A stretch of 20,137 bases of DNA from an uncultured bacterium (GCA_937995995.1 CALKIP010000009.1:1-20137); one strand, 5' to 3'; positions 7,184 to 13,972 are shown, counted from the first letter of the stretch. The notes: generated from the sequence alone by a model not told the origin. Made by a program: numbers and translations.

Positions 7184-7576
7184 ATGATGACGGATCCGAT
7201 CGCCGACATGCTTTCGCGCATCCGCAATGCCGCCCAGGCGCGGCATCGGCGCGTGGACATGCCGGTCTCGAAGCTCAAGACGGAAATCGCGCGCATTCTG
7301 AAGGAAAACCACTTCATCCACGAGTACAAGGTCCTGGATGATGGTCGCCACGGAGTGCTGCGTCTGTATCTGAAGTACAACGAGGATCGCTCGGTGATCC
7401 GGAGCCTGCAGCGCGTCTCGCGTCCGGGTCTGCGGAAGTATGCGGGCGTGAGGGATCTGCGGCCCGTACGCAACGGGCTCGGGATCGCGATCGTCTCGAC
7501 GTCGCAGGGTGTCATGTCCGACAAGGAAGCCCGCTCGAAGAAGGTCGGCGGGGAAGTCCTGGCAGTCGTCTGGTAG
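7184..7576 (+). CDS. rpsH: 30S ribosomal protein S8
   Basis: S8 binds the central domain of 16S rRNA; in E. coli it also represses the spc operon by binding L5 mRNA. The 130 residues begin MMTDPIADMLSRIRNA, then the MPVSKLKTEIARILKENHFI helix, and end in the conserved GIAIVSTSQGVMSDKEARSKKVGGEVLAVVW. Two adjacent ATGs (7184 and 7187) are possible starts; AGGAG lies 10 and 13 bases before them, favouring the first. The structured 208-base spacer upstream is unusual for this position. Confidence 0.97.
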   Translation: MMTDPIADMLSRIRNAAQARHRRVDMPVSKLKTEIARILKENHFIHEYKVLDDGRHGVLRLYLKYNEDRSVIRSLQRVSRPGLRKYAGVRDLRPVRNGLGIAIVSTSQGVMSDKEARSKKVGGEVLAVVW

Positions 7577-7593
7577 CCGGGGAGAGGATAGCG

Positions 7594-8133
7594 ATGTCGC
7601 GCGTAGGAAATAAGCCAATTGCGATCCCGAAGGGGGTCGAAGTCCAGATCGACGGTTCGCTGGTTCGGGTCAAGGGTCCGAAGGGCGAGCTGTCTCATGA
7701 GTTCCGGCCCGAGGTGTCGATCCGTCTGGAGGATGGCGCGGCGTTCGTCGAGCGTGGCGCGGACACCAAGATGCATCGAGCCTTCCATGGACTCAGCCGT
7801 GCGCTCCTGGCCAACATGGTCGAGGGGGTGACGGACGGGTTCCGGAAGTCGCTCGACATCGTGGGCGTCGGCTACCGCGCCGAGAAGCGGGGCAACACGC
7901 TGGTCCTGAACGTCGGGTACTCGCATCAGGTGGAGTACCCGGAGCCGGAGGGGATCACGTTGACGGCGCCTAGCCCGACGACGGTGGTGGTCGAAGGGAT
8001 CGACAAGCAGCAGGTCGGGCAGGTGGCAGCGGAGATCCGGGCGGTGCGTCCGCCGGAGCCCTACAAGGGGAAGGGGATCCGCTACCAGGGTGAGCACGTC
8101 CGGCGCAAGGCCGGCAAGACGGGCGCCAAGTAG
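7594..8133 (+). CDS. rplF: 50S ribosomal protein L6
   Basis: L6 has two related domains and sits near the GTPase centre and sarcin-ricin loop. The 179 residues start MSRVGNKPIAIPKGVEVQID, contain the VRVKGPKGELS strand, the domain junction GVGYRAEKRGNTLVLNVGYS and the C-terminal signature EPYKGKGIRYQGEHVRRKAGK. All match the family and the usual length of about 177. GGGGAGAGG lies upstream of the ATG. It is followed after 18 bases by rplR. Confidence 0.98.
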   Translation: MSRVGNKPIAIPKGVEVQIDGSLVRVKGPKGELSHEFRPEVSIRLEDGAAFVERGADTKMHRAFHGLSRALLANMVEGVTDGFRKSLDIVGVGYRAEKRGNTLVLNVGYSHQVEYPEPEGITLTAPSPTTVVVEGIDKQQVGQVAAEIRAVRPPEPYKGKGIRYQGEHVRRKAGKTGAK

Positions 8134-8151
8134 TCGCCGGGGGCTGGAGTC

Positions 8152-8535
8152 ATGGCGAGGAAGACGAAGACGCAGATTCGCGAAGCGCGGCTGTCGCGGC
8201 GCCACCGCCGGGTTCGCAAGAAGGTATTCGGTACACCGGAGCGGCCGCGGCTGGTGGTCCACCGCTCGCTCAAGCACATCCAGGGGCACGTGGTCGACGA
8301 TGTGGCCGGTGTGGTCCGGGTCGGCGCCTCCACGCTGGCGCCGGAGCTGAAGGAGCTCCGCGAGGGTGGCGAGGCGGCGAAGGCGGAACTGAGCCGCGCT
8401 GCCGGGAAGCTGCTGGCGGAGCGGGCCCGGGCGGCGGGGATCCAGAAGGTGGTTTTCGACCGCGGCGGGTACCTCTATCACGGACGCGTGGCTGCCTTCG
8501 CCGAGGGCGCCCGCGAGGGCGGACTGGAGTTCTAG
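8152..8535 (+). CDS. rplR: 50S ribosomal protein L18
   Basis: L18 binds 5S rRNA with L5 in the central protuberance. The 127 residues, slightly longer than the usual 117-122, show the basic N terminus, GTPERPRLVVHRSLKHIQGHVVDD, and the C-terminal AAGIQKVVFDRGGYLYHGRV and AFAEGAREGGLEF, which match the family VVFDRGGYxYHGRV and AREAGLxF signatures. The frame ends in TAG at 8533-8535. The 138-base spacer that follows carries the heptad repeats described separately. Confidence 0.97.
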   Translation: MARKTKTQIREARLSRRHRRVRKKVFGTPERPRLVVHRSLKHIQGHVVDDVAGVVRVGASTLAPELKELREGGEAAKAELSRAAGKLLAERARAAGIQKVVFDRGGYLYHGRVAAFAEGAREGGLEF

Positions 8536-8544
8536 AGGCGGGAA

Positions 8545-8656
8545 CCAGGGGCAGGAGTCAGGGGCAGTTGTCGGGATTCCGGTTTCAGTGAAATGCTGGA
8601 GCCTGCATCCTGATCCCCGAGTCCTGACCCCTGAGCCCTGACCCCTGACTGCTGAC
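8545..8656 (+). repeat. 7-bp-period repeat forming inverted arms, rplR-rpsE spacer
   Basis: From 8608 to 8656 there are seven contiguous 7-base units with consensus CCCTGAC; units at 8622, 8629, 8636 and 8643 are the closest matches. The left arm at about 8545-8567 is rich in CAGGGG and GTCAGGG and is the reverse complement of the right arm apart from a few mismatches and bulged A residues. The whole can fold as a long imperfect hairpin about 15 bases before the rpsE start. Heptanucleotide repeats of this general style are known as STRR in cyanobacteria; the unit here differs. Confidence 0.7.
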
Positions 8657-8673
8657 AAAGGGAGAAGTTTCGG

Positions 8674-9204
8674 ATGGCGAGAGAGCAGCGAGGCGGTGGC
8701 CGGCGCGGGCGCCCGGAATCCGATCTGGTCGAGAACGTGATTTTCATCAACCGCGTGGCCAAGGTCGTGAAGGGTGGACGTCGGTTCTCCTTCACGGCGC
8801 TGGTCGCGGTAGGTGACCGGAACGGCCGTGTCGGGATCGCGCTGGGCAAAGCCAACGAGGTGGCCGAGGCGATTCGCAAGGCCCTCGAGCAGGCGCGTCG
8901 CAACATGGTCGAGGTGCCGATCATCGACGGCACGGTTCCGCACGAGGTGCTCGGTCGGCACGGTGCGGGTCGGGTCCTGATCAAGCCGGCCCGGCCCGGT
9001 ACTGGCGTGATTGCCGGTGGTCCGGTTCGCGCGATCCTGGAGGCCGCTGGCGTGACCGACGTACTGACGAAGAGTCTCGGTACGAACAACCCGATCAACG
9101 TGGTCCGTGCGACCATGGCGGGGCTCGAGGAGCTGGTGACGGCGGAGCAGGTGGCCGCCGAGCGAGGGATCACCGTGGAGGAGCTGGGGGTACGCCGTGC
9201 CTAA
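8674..9204 (+). CDS. rpsE: 30S ribosomal protein S5
   Basis: S5 sits at the mRNA entry site and influences decoding accuracy (ram mutants in E. coli). The 176 residues include the double-stranded-RNA-binding-like S5 domain, with ENVIFINRVAKVVKGGRRFS, FTALVAVGDRNGRVGIALGK and ANEVAEAIRKALEQARRNM. The second domain has VLIKPARPGTGVIAGGPVRA and NNPINVVRATMAGLEEL. GGGAG upstream acts as ribosome binding site. The end overlaps the GTG start of rpmD by eight bases (GTGCCTAA). Confidence 0.98.
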   Translation: MAREQRGGGRRGRPESDLVENVIFINRVAKVVKGGRRFSFTALVAVGDRNGRVGIALGKANEVAEAIRKALEQARRNMVEVPIIDGTVPHEVLGRHGAGRVLIKPARPGTGVIAGGPVRAILEAAGVTDVLTKSLGTNNPINVVRATMAGLEELVTAEQVAAERGITVEELGVRRA

Positions 9205-9412
9205 GACGGAGGCGAAGCAGCCCCGGAAGCTGAAGATCACGCAGGTGCGAAGCGGCATTGGCCGCCCGGAGAAGCATAGGCGCACCCTGCTCGCACTCGG
9301 CCTGCGGCATCAGCATTCCGTGGTGCAGGACGACAACGCTGTGATTCGAGGCATGATCTTCCAGGTCCGGCATCTCGTCGAGGTGCAGGAGCTGGAGGGA
9401 GGCGAGGGATAA
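9197..9412 (+). CDS. rpmD: 50S ribosomal protein L30
   Basis: L30 is a small ferredoxin-like 23S rRNA binder present in many but not all bacteria. The core KLKITQVRSGIGRPEKHRRT and LLALGLRHQHSVVQDDNAVI, then RGMIFQVRHLVEV, are diagnostic. With 71 residues it is somewhat longer than the usual 58-60; the extra residues lie at both termini. The GTG at 9197 overlaps the rpsE stop, and the GGAGGAGCTGG at the end of rpsE could serve as ribosome binding site. The stop directly abuts the rplO ATG. Confidence 0.96.
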   Translation: MPKTEAKQPRKLKITQVRSGIGRPEKHRRTLLALGLRHQHSVVQDDNAVIRGMIFQVRHLVEVQELEGGEG

Positions 9413-9862
9413 ATGGCTGACCTGAGCAACCTGCGCCGGCCGAGTGGCGCTCGCCAATCCGGCAAGCGCGTGGGCCGTGGACCGGGTTCCGGGCTGGGCA
9501 AGACCAGCGGCCGGGGTCACAAGGGCCACAAGGCGCGGACGGGAGAGAACACGCCTCGGGGGTTCGAGGGCGGACAGATGCCTCTGTACCGGCGTCTGCC
9601 GAAGCGGGGCTTCAAGAGCCCGTTCCGCAAGGAGTACGAGATCGTCAATCTGAGGGATCTGAGTGGGCTCGAAGAGGAGAACATCACGCTGGAGTTGCTT
9701 CAGGCACGCCGGCTGGTGGACCTCGGCAAGGGGCGTCCGGTCAAGATCCTCGGTGATGGGAAGATCGATCGCAAGGTCACCGTCCAGGCGCACGCGGTGA
9801 GTGCGAGTGCGCGGTCGAAGATCGAGGCGGTCGGCGGAAGCATCGAGCTGTTAGAGAGCTGA
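9413..9862 (+). CDS. rplO: 50S ribosomal protein L15
   Basis: L15 is a late-assembling 50S protein with a long basic N-terminal extension penetrating the rRNA. The 149 residues begin with MADLSNLRRPSGARQSGKRV followed by GRGPGSGLGKTSGRGHKGHKAR, the glycine/lysine-rich signature. PRGFEGGQMPLYRRLPKRGF and the C-terminal VTVQAHAVSASARSKIEAVGG are also conserved. GGAGGGAGGCGAGGG precedes the start. It lies four bases before secY, the classic spc arrangement. Confidence 0.98.
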   Translation: MADLSNLRRPSGARQSGKRVGRGPGSGLGKTSGRGHKGHKARTGENTPRGFEGGQMPLYRRLPKRGFKSPFRKEYEIVNLRDLSGLEEENITLELLQARRLVDLGKGRPVKILGDGKIDRKVTVQAHAVSASARSKIEAVGGSIELLES

Positions 9863-9866
9863 GTCC

Positions 9867-11183
9867 ATGGCGAACCCGATTCCCAACCTCTTTCGTGTCC
9901 CGGAGCTGAAGGAGAAGATTCTCTTCACGCTCATGGTCCTTCTCATCTACCGGACCGGGGCGCACATCACGGCACCGGGCGTGGATGTCGGGGCGCTACG
10001 GGAGCAGTTCGGTCAGCTCCAGGGCACGCTGTTCGGGGTCTACGACATGTTCGTGGGTGGCGCGCTTTCGCGGGCCACCGTCCTCTCGCTGGGGATCATG
10101 CCGTACATTTCGGCCAGCATTATGTTTCAGTTGCTGGCCGCGGTGTTCCCCACGATCGAGAAGCTCCAGAAGGATGAGGAAGGTCGCAAGAAGCTGACGC
10201 AGTGGACGCGCTACGCCACGGTCGGCCTGGCGCTGGTCCAGGCGTGGGGGTACGCGGTGTTCTTGCAGAACCCGAGCTTTGGCGCGGTCCAGAACCCTGG
10301 CTTCCTCTTCCTGGCGTCCACCGCGCTGGTGCTGACGGCGGGCGCGATCTTCGTGATGTGGCTCGGTGAGCAGATCACGGAGCGTGGGATCGGGAACGGG
10401 GCCTCGCTGTTGATCTTCTTCTCGATCATCGAGGGCTTCCCCGGCGCCATCGCGCGTACGCTCGAGGCGCTGACGACGGGAGTGATCTCGATCGTCCAGC
10501 TGGTGTTGCTGGTCGCCGTGATGATCGCCGTCGTGGCCGGCGTGGTCGCGATGACGATGGCGGCCCGCAAGATCCCGGTGCAGATCCCGCGCAAAGTCAT
10601 GGGGCGCGGCCGGATCCGTGAGGGGCAGAAGAGCTTCATCCCGCTGCGCATCAACTCGGCGGGCGTGATGCCGATCATCTTCGCGCAGTCGCTGATCATC
10701 GTGCCCGGCACGATCGCGCAGTTCAGCAACGTCCGCGCGTTCCAGGGACTGGCCGACGCGCTGCAGCCCGGGAGTTGGTGGTACTACGGCAGCTACTCGC
10801 TCCTGATCCTGTTCTTCACCTATTTCTACACCGCGATCATCTTCAATCCGGTGGATCTGGCGGAGAACCTGAAGAAGCAGGGTGGCTTCGTGCCGGGTGT
10901 GAAGCCCGGTGCGCGCACGGCCGAGTACATCGACTACGTTCTCAGCCGCGTGACGCTTCCCGGTGCGATCTATCTCGCGCTGATCGCGTTGCTGCCGTTC
11001 CTGCTCTTCGACTTCTTCGGAATCGGCGAGTTGTTCTTCTTCGGCGGCACCTCGCTGCTGATCGTGGTCGGCGTCGCGCTCGACACGGTCCAGCAGATGC
11101 AGCAGCACCTCCTGCTGCGTCACTATGAGGGCTTCATGAAGCAGGGACGGGTCCGCTACCGGGGTCGACAGCGTTACATGTGA
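9867..11183 (+). CDS. secY: Protein translocase subunit SecY
   Basis: SecY is the ten-helix channel of the Sec translocon in the cytoplasmic membrane, working with SecE, SecG, SecA and YidC. The 438 residues match the family length. Motifs include the first helix KILFTLMVLLIYRTGAHI, the plug/TM2 region GIMPYISASIMFQLL (about 76-90), ITERGIGNGASLLIF, PLRINSAGVMPIIFAQS, FNPVDLAENLKKQGGFVPG and GGTSLLIVVGVALDTVQQ. The basic cytoplasmic tail LLRHYEGFMKQGRVRYRGRQ follows. Co-location with ribosomal genes links membrane insertion capacity to translation. Confidence 0.98.
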   Translation: MANPIPNLFRVPELKEKILFTLMVLLIYRTGAHITAPGVDVGALREQFGQLQGTLFGVYDMFVGGALSRATVLSLGIMPYISASIMFQLLAAVFPTIEKLQKDEEGRKKLTQWTRYATVGLALVQAWGYAVFLQNPSFGAVQNPGFLFLASTALVLTAGAIFVMWLGEQITERGIGNGASLLIFFSIIEGFPGAIARTLEALTTGVISIVQLVLLVAVMIAVVAGVVAMTMAARKIPVQIPRKVMGRGRIREGQKSFIPLRINSAGVMPIIFAQSLIIVPGTIAQFSNVRAFQGLADALQPGSWWYYGSYSLLILFFTYFYTAIIFNPVDLAENLKKQGGFVPGVKPGARTAEYIDYVLSRVTLPGAIYLALIALLPFLLFDFFGIGELFFFGGTSLLIVVGVALDTVQQMQQHLLLRHYEGFMKQGRVRYRGRQRYM

Positions 11184-11206
11184 GCGGCGCGGCGTTTCCG
11201 TGCCGA

Positions 11207-11289
11207 GGGCTTGGGCTAGGAAGAGGGCTGGGGCGAGAGGGTGCGCGGAGAGTCGCGGCCTCGCCCTGGCCCTCGCCTCTCCCTGGCCC
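11207..11289 (+). repeat. 6-bp-period repeats with complementary arms, secY-adk spacer
   Basis: The left part (11207-11242) is a purine-rich run of hexads resembling GGGCTA, for example at 11207, 11213 and 11225. The right part (11261-11289) is pyrimidine-rich with TCGCCC, TGGCCC and TCTCCC units in near-register. The two parts are imperfect reverse complements and can fold together. The spacer is 124 bases long, with no T-tract and no promoter seen. It lies just upstream of the adk start. Confidence 0.55.
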
Positions 11290-11307
11290 CGCGAGCGAAG
11301 TGAGCCA

Positions 11308-11955
11308 ATGAATCTGATACTTCTAGGCGCTCCTGGCGCCGGCAAGGGGACGCAGGGTGCACTTCTGGCGGAGCGACGCAATCTGCGTCGACTCTCGACA
11401 GGTGATCTGCTCCGTGATGCCGCCAGGGAAGGCACGCCGCTCGGGCTGAAGGCGAAGTCCTACATGGACGCCGGCGAACTCGTCCCGGATGACGTCATCC
11501 TGGGGCTGGTCCGTGAGGTGGTCACGGGCGACGAGGACGCAGCCGGCTTCATCTTCGACGGCTTTCCGCGCACGCTGCCACAGGCGAAGGGGCTGGATAC
11601 GCTCCTGGCCGAGATCGGCAAGCCGTTGGATGCGGTGATCGTCATCGATGTGCCGGACGATCAATTGGTCAAGCGGCTGAGTGGGCGGCGCACCTGTGCG
11701 GAGTGCGGGACGATCTACAACGTCTATTTCGACCCGCCGCGGACGCCGGGCATCTGCGACGCGTGTGGCGGCACCCTGGTCGAACGCCCGGACGATGCCG
11801 CGGAGACCGTGCGGCGTCGACTCGAGGTTTACCGCGAGCAGACCGAGCCACTCATCGCCTATTACGAGGAGAGCGACACGCCGGTGCGGCGCATCGACGG
11901 TGATCGGGGCGTGGAAGAGGTGCAGTCGGACGTACTCGAGGCGCTGGATTCGTGA
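11308..11955 (+). CDS. adk: Adenylate kinase, zinc-lid type
   Basis: Adenylate kinase interconverts ATP + AMP and two ADP in the cytoplasm. The 215 residues start MNLILLGAPGAGKGTQ with the P-loop GAPGAGKGT at 7-15. RLSTGDLLRDA contacts AMP, GFIFDGFPRTLPQA (80-93) is the conserved NMP-site strand and RLSGRRTC leads into the lid. Four cysteines at 130, 133, 150 and 153 show that the lid is the long, metal-stabilised form. The frame is open further upstream to 11200, through the repeat spacer, but the ATG at 11308 gives the family start. The stop overlaps the map start as GTGA. Confidence 0.97.
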   Translation: MNLILLGAPGAGKGTQGALLAERRNLRRLSTGDLLRDAAREGTPLGLKAKSYMDAGELVPDDVILGLVREVVTGDEDAAGFIFDGFPRTLPQAKGLDTLLAEIGKPLDAVIVIDVPDDQLVKRLSGRRTCAECGTIYNVYFDPPRTPGICDACGGTLVERPDDAAETVRRRLEVYREQTEPLIAYYEESDTPVRRIDGDRGVEEVQSDVLEALDS

Positions 11956-12704
11956 TTTCCCTGAAGACGCCGGCTGAGATCGAGGCGATGGCGCGCGCCG
12001 GGCGCATCATCGGCAAACTCTTCGAGGAGCTTCCCTCACATGTCGAGGCCGGCATCAGTACGGCCGACCTGGACCGCTTCGTCGAGGAGTACATCCGATC
12101 GCACGAAGGCGCAGTACCCGCGTTCAAGGGGCTCTACGGCTTTCCGGCGAGTGCGTGCATCTCGGTCAACCACGAGGTCGTGCACGGGATCCCGAGCCCA
12201 CGGCGTGTCCTCGAGAACGGAGACATCGTCAGCGTCGACGTCGGGGTGAAACTCGAAGGCTGGTACGCCGACTCGGCGCGCACGCTGCCGGTCGGCGAGA
12301 TCGACGAGGAAACGGCGAGACTCCTCGACGTCACGCAGCAGGCGCTGGATGCCGGAATCGCACAGGCACGGGCAGGCAACCGCCTGGGCGACATAGGGCA
12401 CGCCGTACAAACCGTTGCCGAGGAGGCCGGCTTCGGCGTCGTCCGCGATCTGGTGGGGCACGGCATCGGACGTGAGATGCACGAGGAGCCTCAGGTGGCC
12501 AACTGGGGGCGCCCAGGGCGCGGCGTGCGCCTGGCCGTCGGAATGGTCCTGGCCATCGAGCCGATGATCAATGCCGGCACACCCGAAGTCCGGACGCTAT
12601 CCGACCGCTGGACCGTGGTCACGCTCGACCACGCGCGGAGCGCACACTTCGAGCACACGGTCGCGATCGAGGAAACCGGTCCGCGCATCCTCACCGGTAC
12701 ATAG
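11952..12704 (+). CDS. map: Methionine aminopeptidase, type I
   Basis: This metalloenzyme removes the initiator methionine from nascent proteins. The 250 residues hold the full pita-bread fold. The five metal ligands are present: Asp96 and Asp107 (in DIVSVDVGVKLEGWYADSAR), His170 (GHGIGREMHEEPQ), Glu203 (AIEPMIN) and Glu234 (FEHTVAI), each one residue before its E. coli counterpart. His79 in NHEVVHGIPS is the conserved substrate-pocket residue. The start is GTG at 11952, overlapping the adk stop, so translation is probably coupled. It ends the secY-adk-map group; no infA follows. Confidence 0.97.
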   Translation: MISLKTPAEIEAMARAGRIIGKLFEELPSHVEAGISTADLDRFVEEYIRSHEGAVPAFKGLYGFPASACISVNHEVVHGIPSPRRVLENGDIVSVDVGVKLEGWYADSARTLPVGEIDEETARLLDVTQQALDAGIAQARAGNRLGDIGHAVQTVAEEAGFGVVRDLVGHGIGREMHEEPQVANWGRPGRGVRLAVGMVLAIEPMINAGTPEVRTLSDRWTVVTLDHARSAHFEHTVAIEETGPRILTGT

Positions 12705-12937
12705 CGCGTACGGTCAGCTGCGAACGAACCGATCGGTCCCGGACGCCATCGCGTCCTCGGCGGAGCGGGGGAGTTGCCGAAGTCGAGCGCCTGACTCGAT
12801 ACGGCGACACCGCCTCGAGTGCCGTCTAACGCGTCGGTGGGTGGTGAACGGCCGGTACGGTAGCGGGTGGCTTGATTCCGGCTGGAAATACTGGTATATT
12901 CCCAAGCTGTTCGATAATTTCGACCAAGGCGGCGGGT
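12705..12937 (+). other. Map-rpmJ spacer lacking infA
   Basis: This 233-base spacer is the place where many bacteria carry infA (translation initiation factor IF-1, about 72 codons). No frame on either strand encodes an IF-1-like protein such as the VEALPNAMFRVEL or ISGKMRxxxIRI segments. The left two thirds is GC-rich without clear structure or a terminator. The right end is AT-richer and contains the promoter at 12872-12900. Confidence 0.7.
12872..12900 (+). promoter_or_regulatory. Sigma70-type promoter for the alpha operon (rpmJ)
   Basis: TTGATT (12872-12877) and TATATT (12895-12900) are separated by exactly 17 bases and resemble TTGACA/TATAAT closely. It is the best promoter match seen in the ribosomal cluster and stands out against GC-rich surroundings. 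The predicted transcription start near 12907 leaves a leader of about 30 bases before the rpmJ ATG at 12938. It would allow rpmJ-rpsM-rpsK-rpsD-rpoA-rplQ to be expressed independently of upstream read-through. Confidence 0.8.
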
Positions 12938-13054
12938 ATGAAGGTTCGCAGCAGTGTCAAACCGATCTGTGAGCATTGCAAGGTGATCAAGCGAGCCGGT
13001 GTGGTTCGGGTCATCTGCAAGAAGAATCCGCGGCACAAGCAGCGGCAGGGCTAG
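12938..13054 (+). CDS. rpmJ: 50S ribosomal protein L36, zinc-binding type
   Basis: L36 is the smallest 50S protein and stabilises 23S rRNA near the L6/L16 region. The 38 residues MKVRSSVKPICEHCKVIKRA and the following GVVRVICKKNPRHKQRQG match the family fully. Zinc ligands Cys11, Cys14, Cys27 and His33 (CxxC-x12-C-x5-H) are all present, so this is the zinc-dependent form. It is the first gene after the strong promoter. No strong Shine-Dalgarno is seen; AAGGCGGCGGGT upstream of the ATG may serve. Confidence 0.97.
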   Translation: MKVRSSVKPICEHCKVIKRAGVVRVICKKNPRHKQRQG

Positions 13055-13076
13055 AGCGCTCTTTCACGGACGCGCT

Positions 13077-13095
13077 CGCGACCGCGAGGGTCGCG
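13077..13095 (+). other. Hairpin in rpmJ-rpsM spacer
   Basis: CGCGACC (13077-13083) pairs perfectly with GGTCGCG (13089-13095) around the loop GCGAG. It is centred in the 69-base gap between rpmJ and rpsM, about 28 bases before the rpsM ATG. No T-tract follows. In E. coli the leader before rpsM is the S4-binding pseudoknot that represses the alpha operon; this hairpin is in the equivalent place but no pseudoknot could be confirmed by eye. Confidence 0.4.
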
Positions 13096-13123
13096 GGCCA
13101 CGGCATTACCGGAGCGATAAAGG

Positions 13124-13504
13124 ATGGCGCGAATCGCAGGCGTCGATCTTCCGCGCAACAAGCGGATCGAGATCGCATTGACCTACATCTACGGCATTGG
13201 CCACACCACCTCCCAGAAGATCCTGGAGCAGACGGGGGTCAGTCCCGCTCGTCGTGTGCACGAGCTGTCGGACGAGGAGGTGAGCCGGCTGCGGCGCACG
13301 ATCGAGAACCAGTACAAGGTCGAGGGTTCGCTGCGGACGGAGGTGTCCATGAACGTCAAGCGTCTCATGGACATTGGCTGCTACCGTGGTCAGCGGCATC
13401 GTCGTGGCCTGCCGGTGCGCGGTCAGCGGACGCACACGAACGCGCGTACACACAAGGGCACCCGTCAGGCGATTGCCGGCAAGAAGAAGGCGCCGAAGAA
13501 GTAA
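13124..13504 (+). CDS. rpsM: 30S ribosomal protein S13
   Basis: S13 sits in the 30S head and bridges to L5 (bridge B1b) and the P-site tRNA. The 126 residues begin MARIAGVDLPRNKRIEIALT and contain the helix-two-turn-helix YIYGIGHTTSQKILEQTGV. The C-terminal signature RGQRHRRGLPVRGQRTHTNA then RTHKG and the lysine-rich tail KKKAPKK are as expected. It is the second gene of the alpha operon here. The preceding ribosome binding site is weak (GATAAAGG). Confidence 0.98.
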   Translation: MARIAGVDLPRNKRIEIALTYIYGIGHTTSQKILEQTGVSPARRVHELSDEEVSRLRRTIENQYKVEGSLRTEVSMNVKRLMDIGCYRGQRHRRGLPVRGQRTHTNARTHKGTRQAIAGKKKAPKK

Positions 13505-13509
13505 TGGGT

Positions 13510-13558
13510 GGCGCGCGTCGCGCGCCGCATGGCCAGGGCTAGGGCAAGGGACCTAGGG
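13510..13558 (+). repeat. GC palindrome and hexad repeats, rpsM-rpsK spacer
   Basis: GGCGCGCG (13510-13517) and CGCGCGCC (13519-13526) form a perfect inverted repeat with a one-base centre. It is followed by hexads CCAGGG (13533), CTAGGG (13539) and CAAGGG (13545) and a partial copy ending at 13558. The hexads resemble those in the left arm of the secY-adk spacer (GGGCTA). There is no complementary pyrimidine arm here. The spacer is 72 bases long. Confidence 0.5.
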
Positions 13559-13576
13559 AGAGCCGCAGGAGACGGA

Positions 13577-13972
13577 ATGGCGAATCCGAAGAAGGGCGCG
13601 CGTTCGAAGCGTGCGCGCAAGAGCATCGACGCCGAGGGGATGGCGCACATCACGGCGACGTTCAACAACACCGTGGTCAGCATCACGGACATGCAGGGGA
13701 ACGTCGTGTCGTGGGGTAGTGCAGGAAAGGCCGGCTTCAAGGGGTCGAAGAAGTCGACGCCGTTCGCGGCGACGGTGGCGGCCGAGCAGGCCGGCCGTGA
13801 GGCTGTGAACCTGGGGATGAAGCGGGTGCACGTGCGCGTGCAGGGTCCGGGTAGCGGCCGTGAGTCCGCGATCCAGGCGCTTTCCGCCGCCGGTCTGCAG
13901 GTGCGGTCGATCCGCGATGTGACGCCGATCCCGCACAACGGCTGCAGGGCCCCGAAGAAGCGTAGGGTTTAA
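13577..13972 (+). CDS. rpsK: 30S ribosomal protein S11
   Basis: S11 lies on the 30S platform next to the E site and contacts the Shine-Dalgarno helix. The 131 residues have a basic N-terminal tail, then HITATFNNTVVSITDMQGNV, SWGSAGKAGFKGSKKSTPFA and VHVRVQGPGSGRESAIQALS. The C terminus SIRDVTPIPHNGCRAPKKRRV is highly conserved. The ATG at 13577 is chosen because it follows AGGAGACGGA and gives the family start; the frame is open upstream across the repeat spacer to 13508. A 102-base spacer without a gene follows. Confidence 0.98.
   Translation: MANPKKGARSKRARKSIDAEGMAHITATFNNTVVSITDMQGNVVSWGSAGKAGFKGSKKSTPFAATVAAEQAGREAVNLGMKRVHVRVQGPGSGRESAIQALSAAGLQVRSIRDVTPIPHNGCRAPKKRRV

Noticed and set aside
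6990..7187. A 65-codon frame in the rpsN-rpsH spacer
   Set aside because: Starts from GTG without a ribosome binding site, composition is arginine/proline/glycine noise, and it coincides with inverted repeats.
8608..8656. Tandem repeats considered as a CRISPR array
   Set aside because: Units are 7 bases with no spacers and no cas genes nearby.
7165..9285. A 706-codon open frame on the minus strand across rpsH to rpsE
   Set aside because: It lies opposite four certain ribosomal genes and has Arg/His/Leu-rich composition typical of the antisense frame of GC-rich genes, with no recognisable domain.
11200..11307. Upstream extension of adk through the repeat spacer
   Set aside because: It would add 36 low-complexity residues ahead of the invariant MNLILLGAPGAGKGT start; the ATG at 11308 fits the family.
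9996..11435. A 479-codon minus-strand frame opposite secY
   Set aside because: Antisense shadow of secY with Arg/His/Asp-rich low-complexity translation; no ribosome binding site or family motif.
12571..12972. A plus-strand frame bridging map and rpmJ, considered as a possible infA
   Set aside because: Its translation has no resemblance to IF-1, it overlaps map in another frame, and it passes through the promoter into rpmJ.
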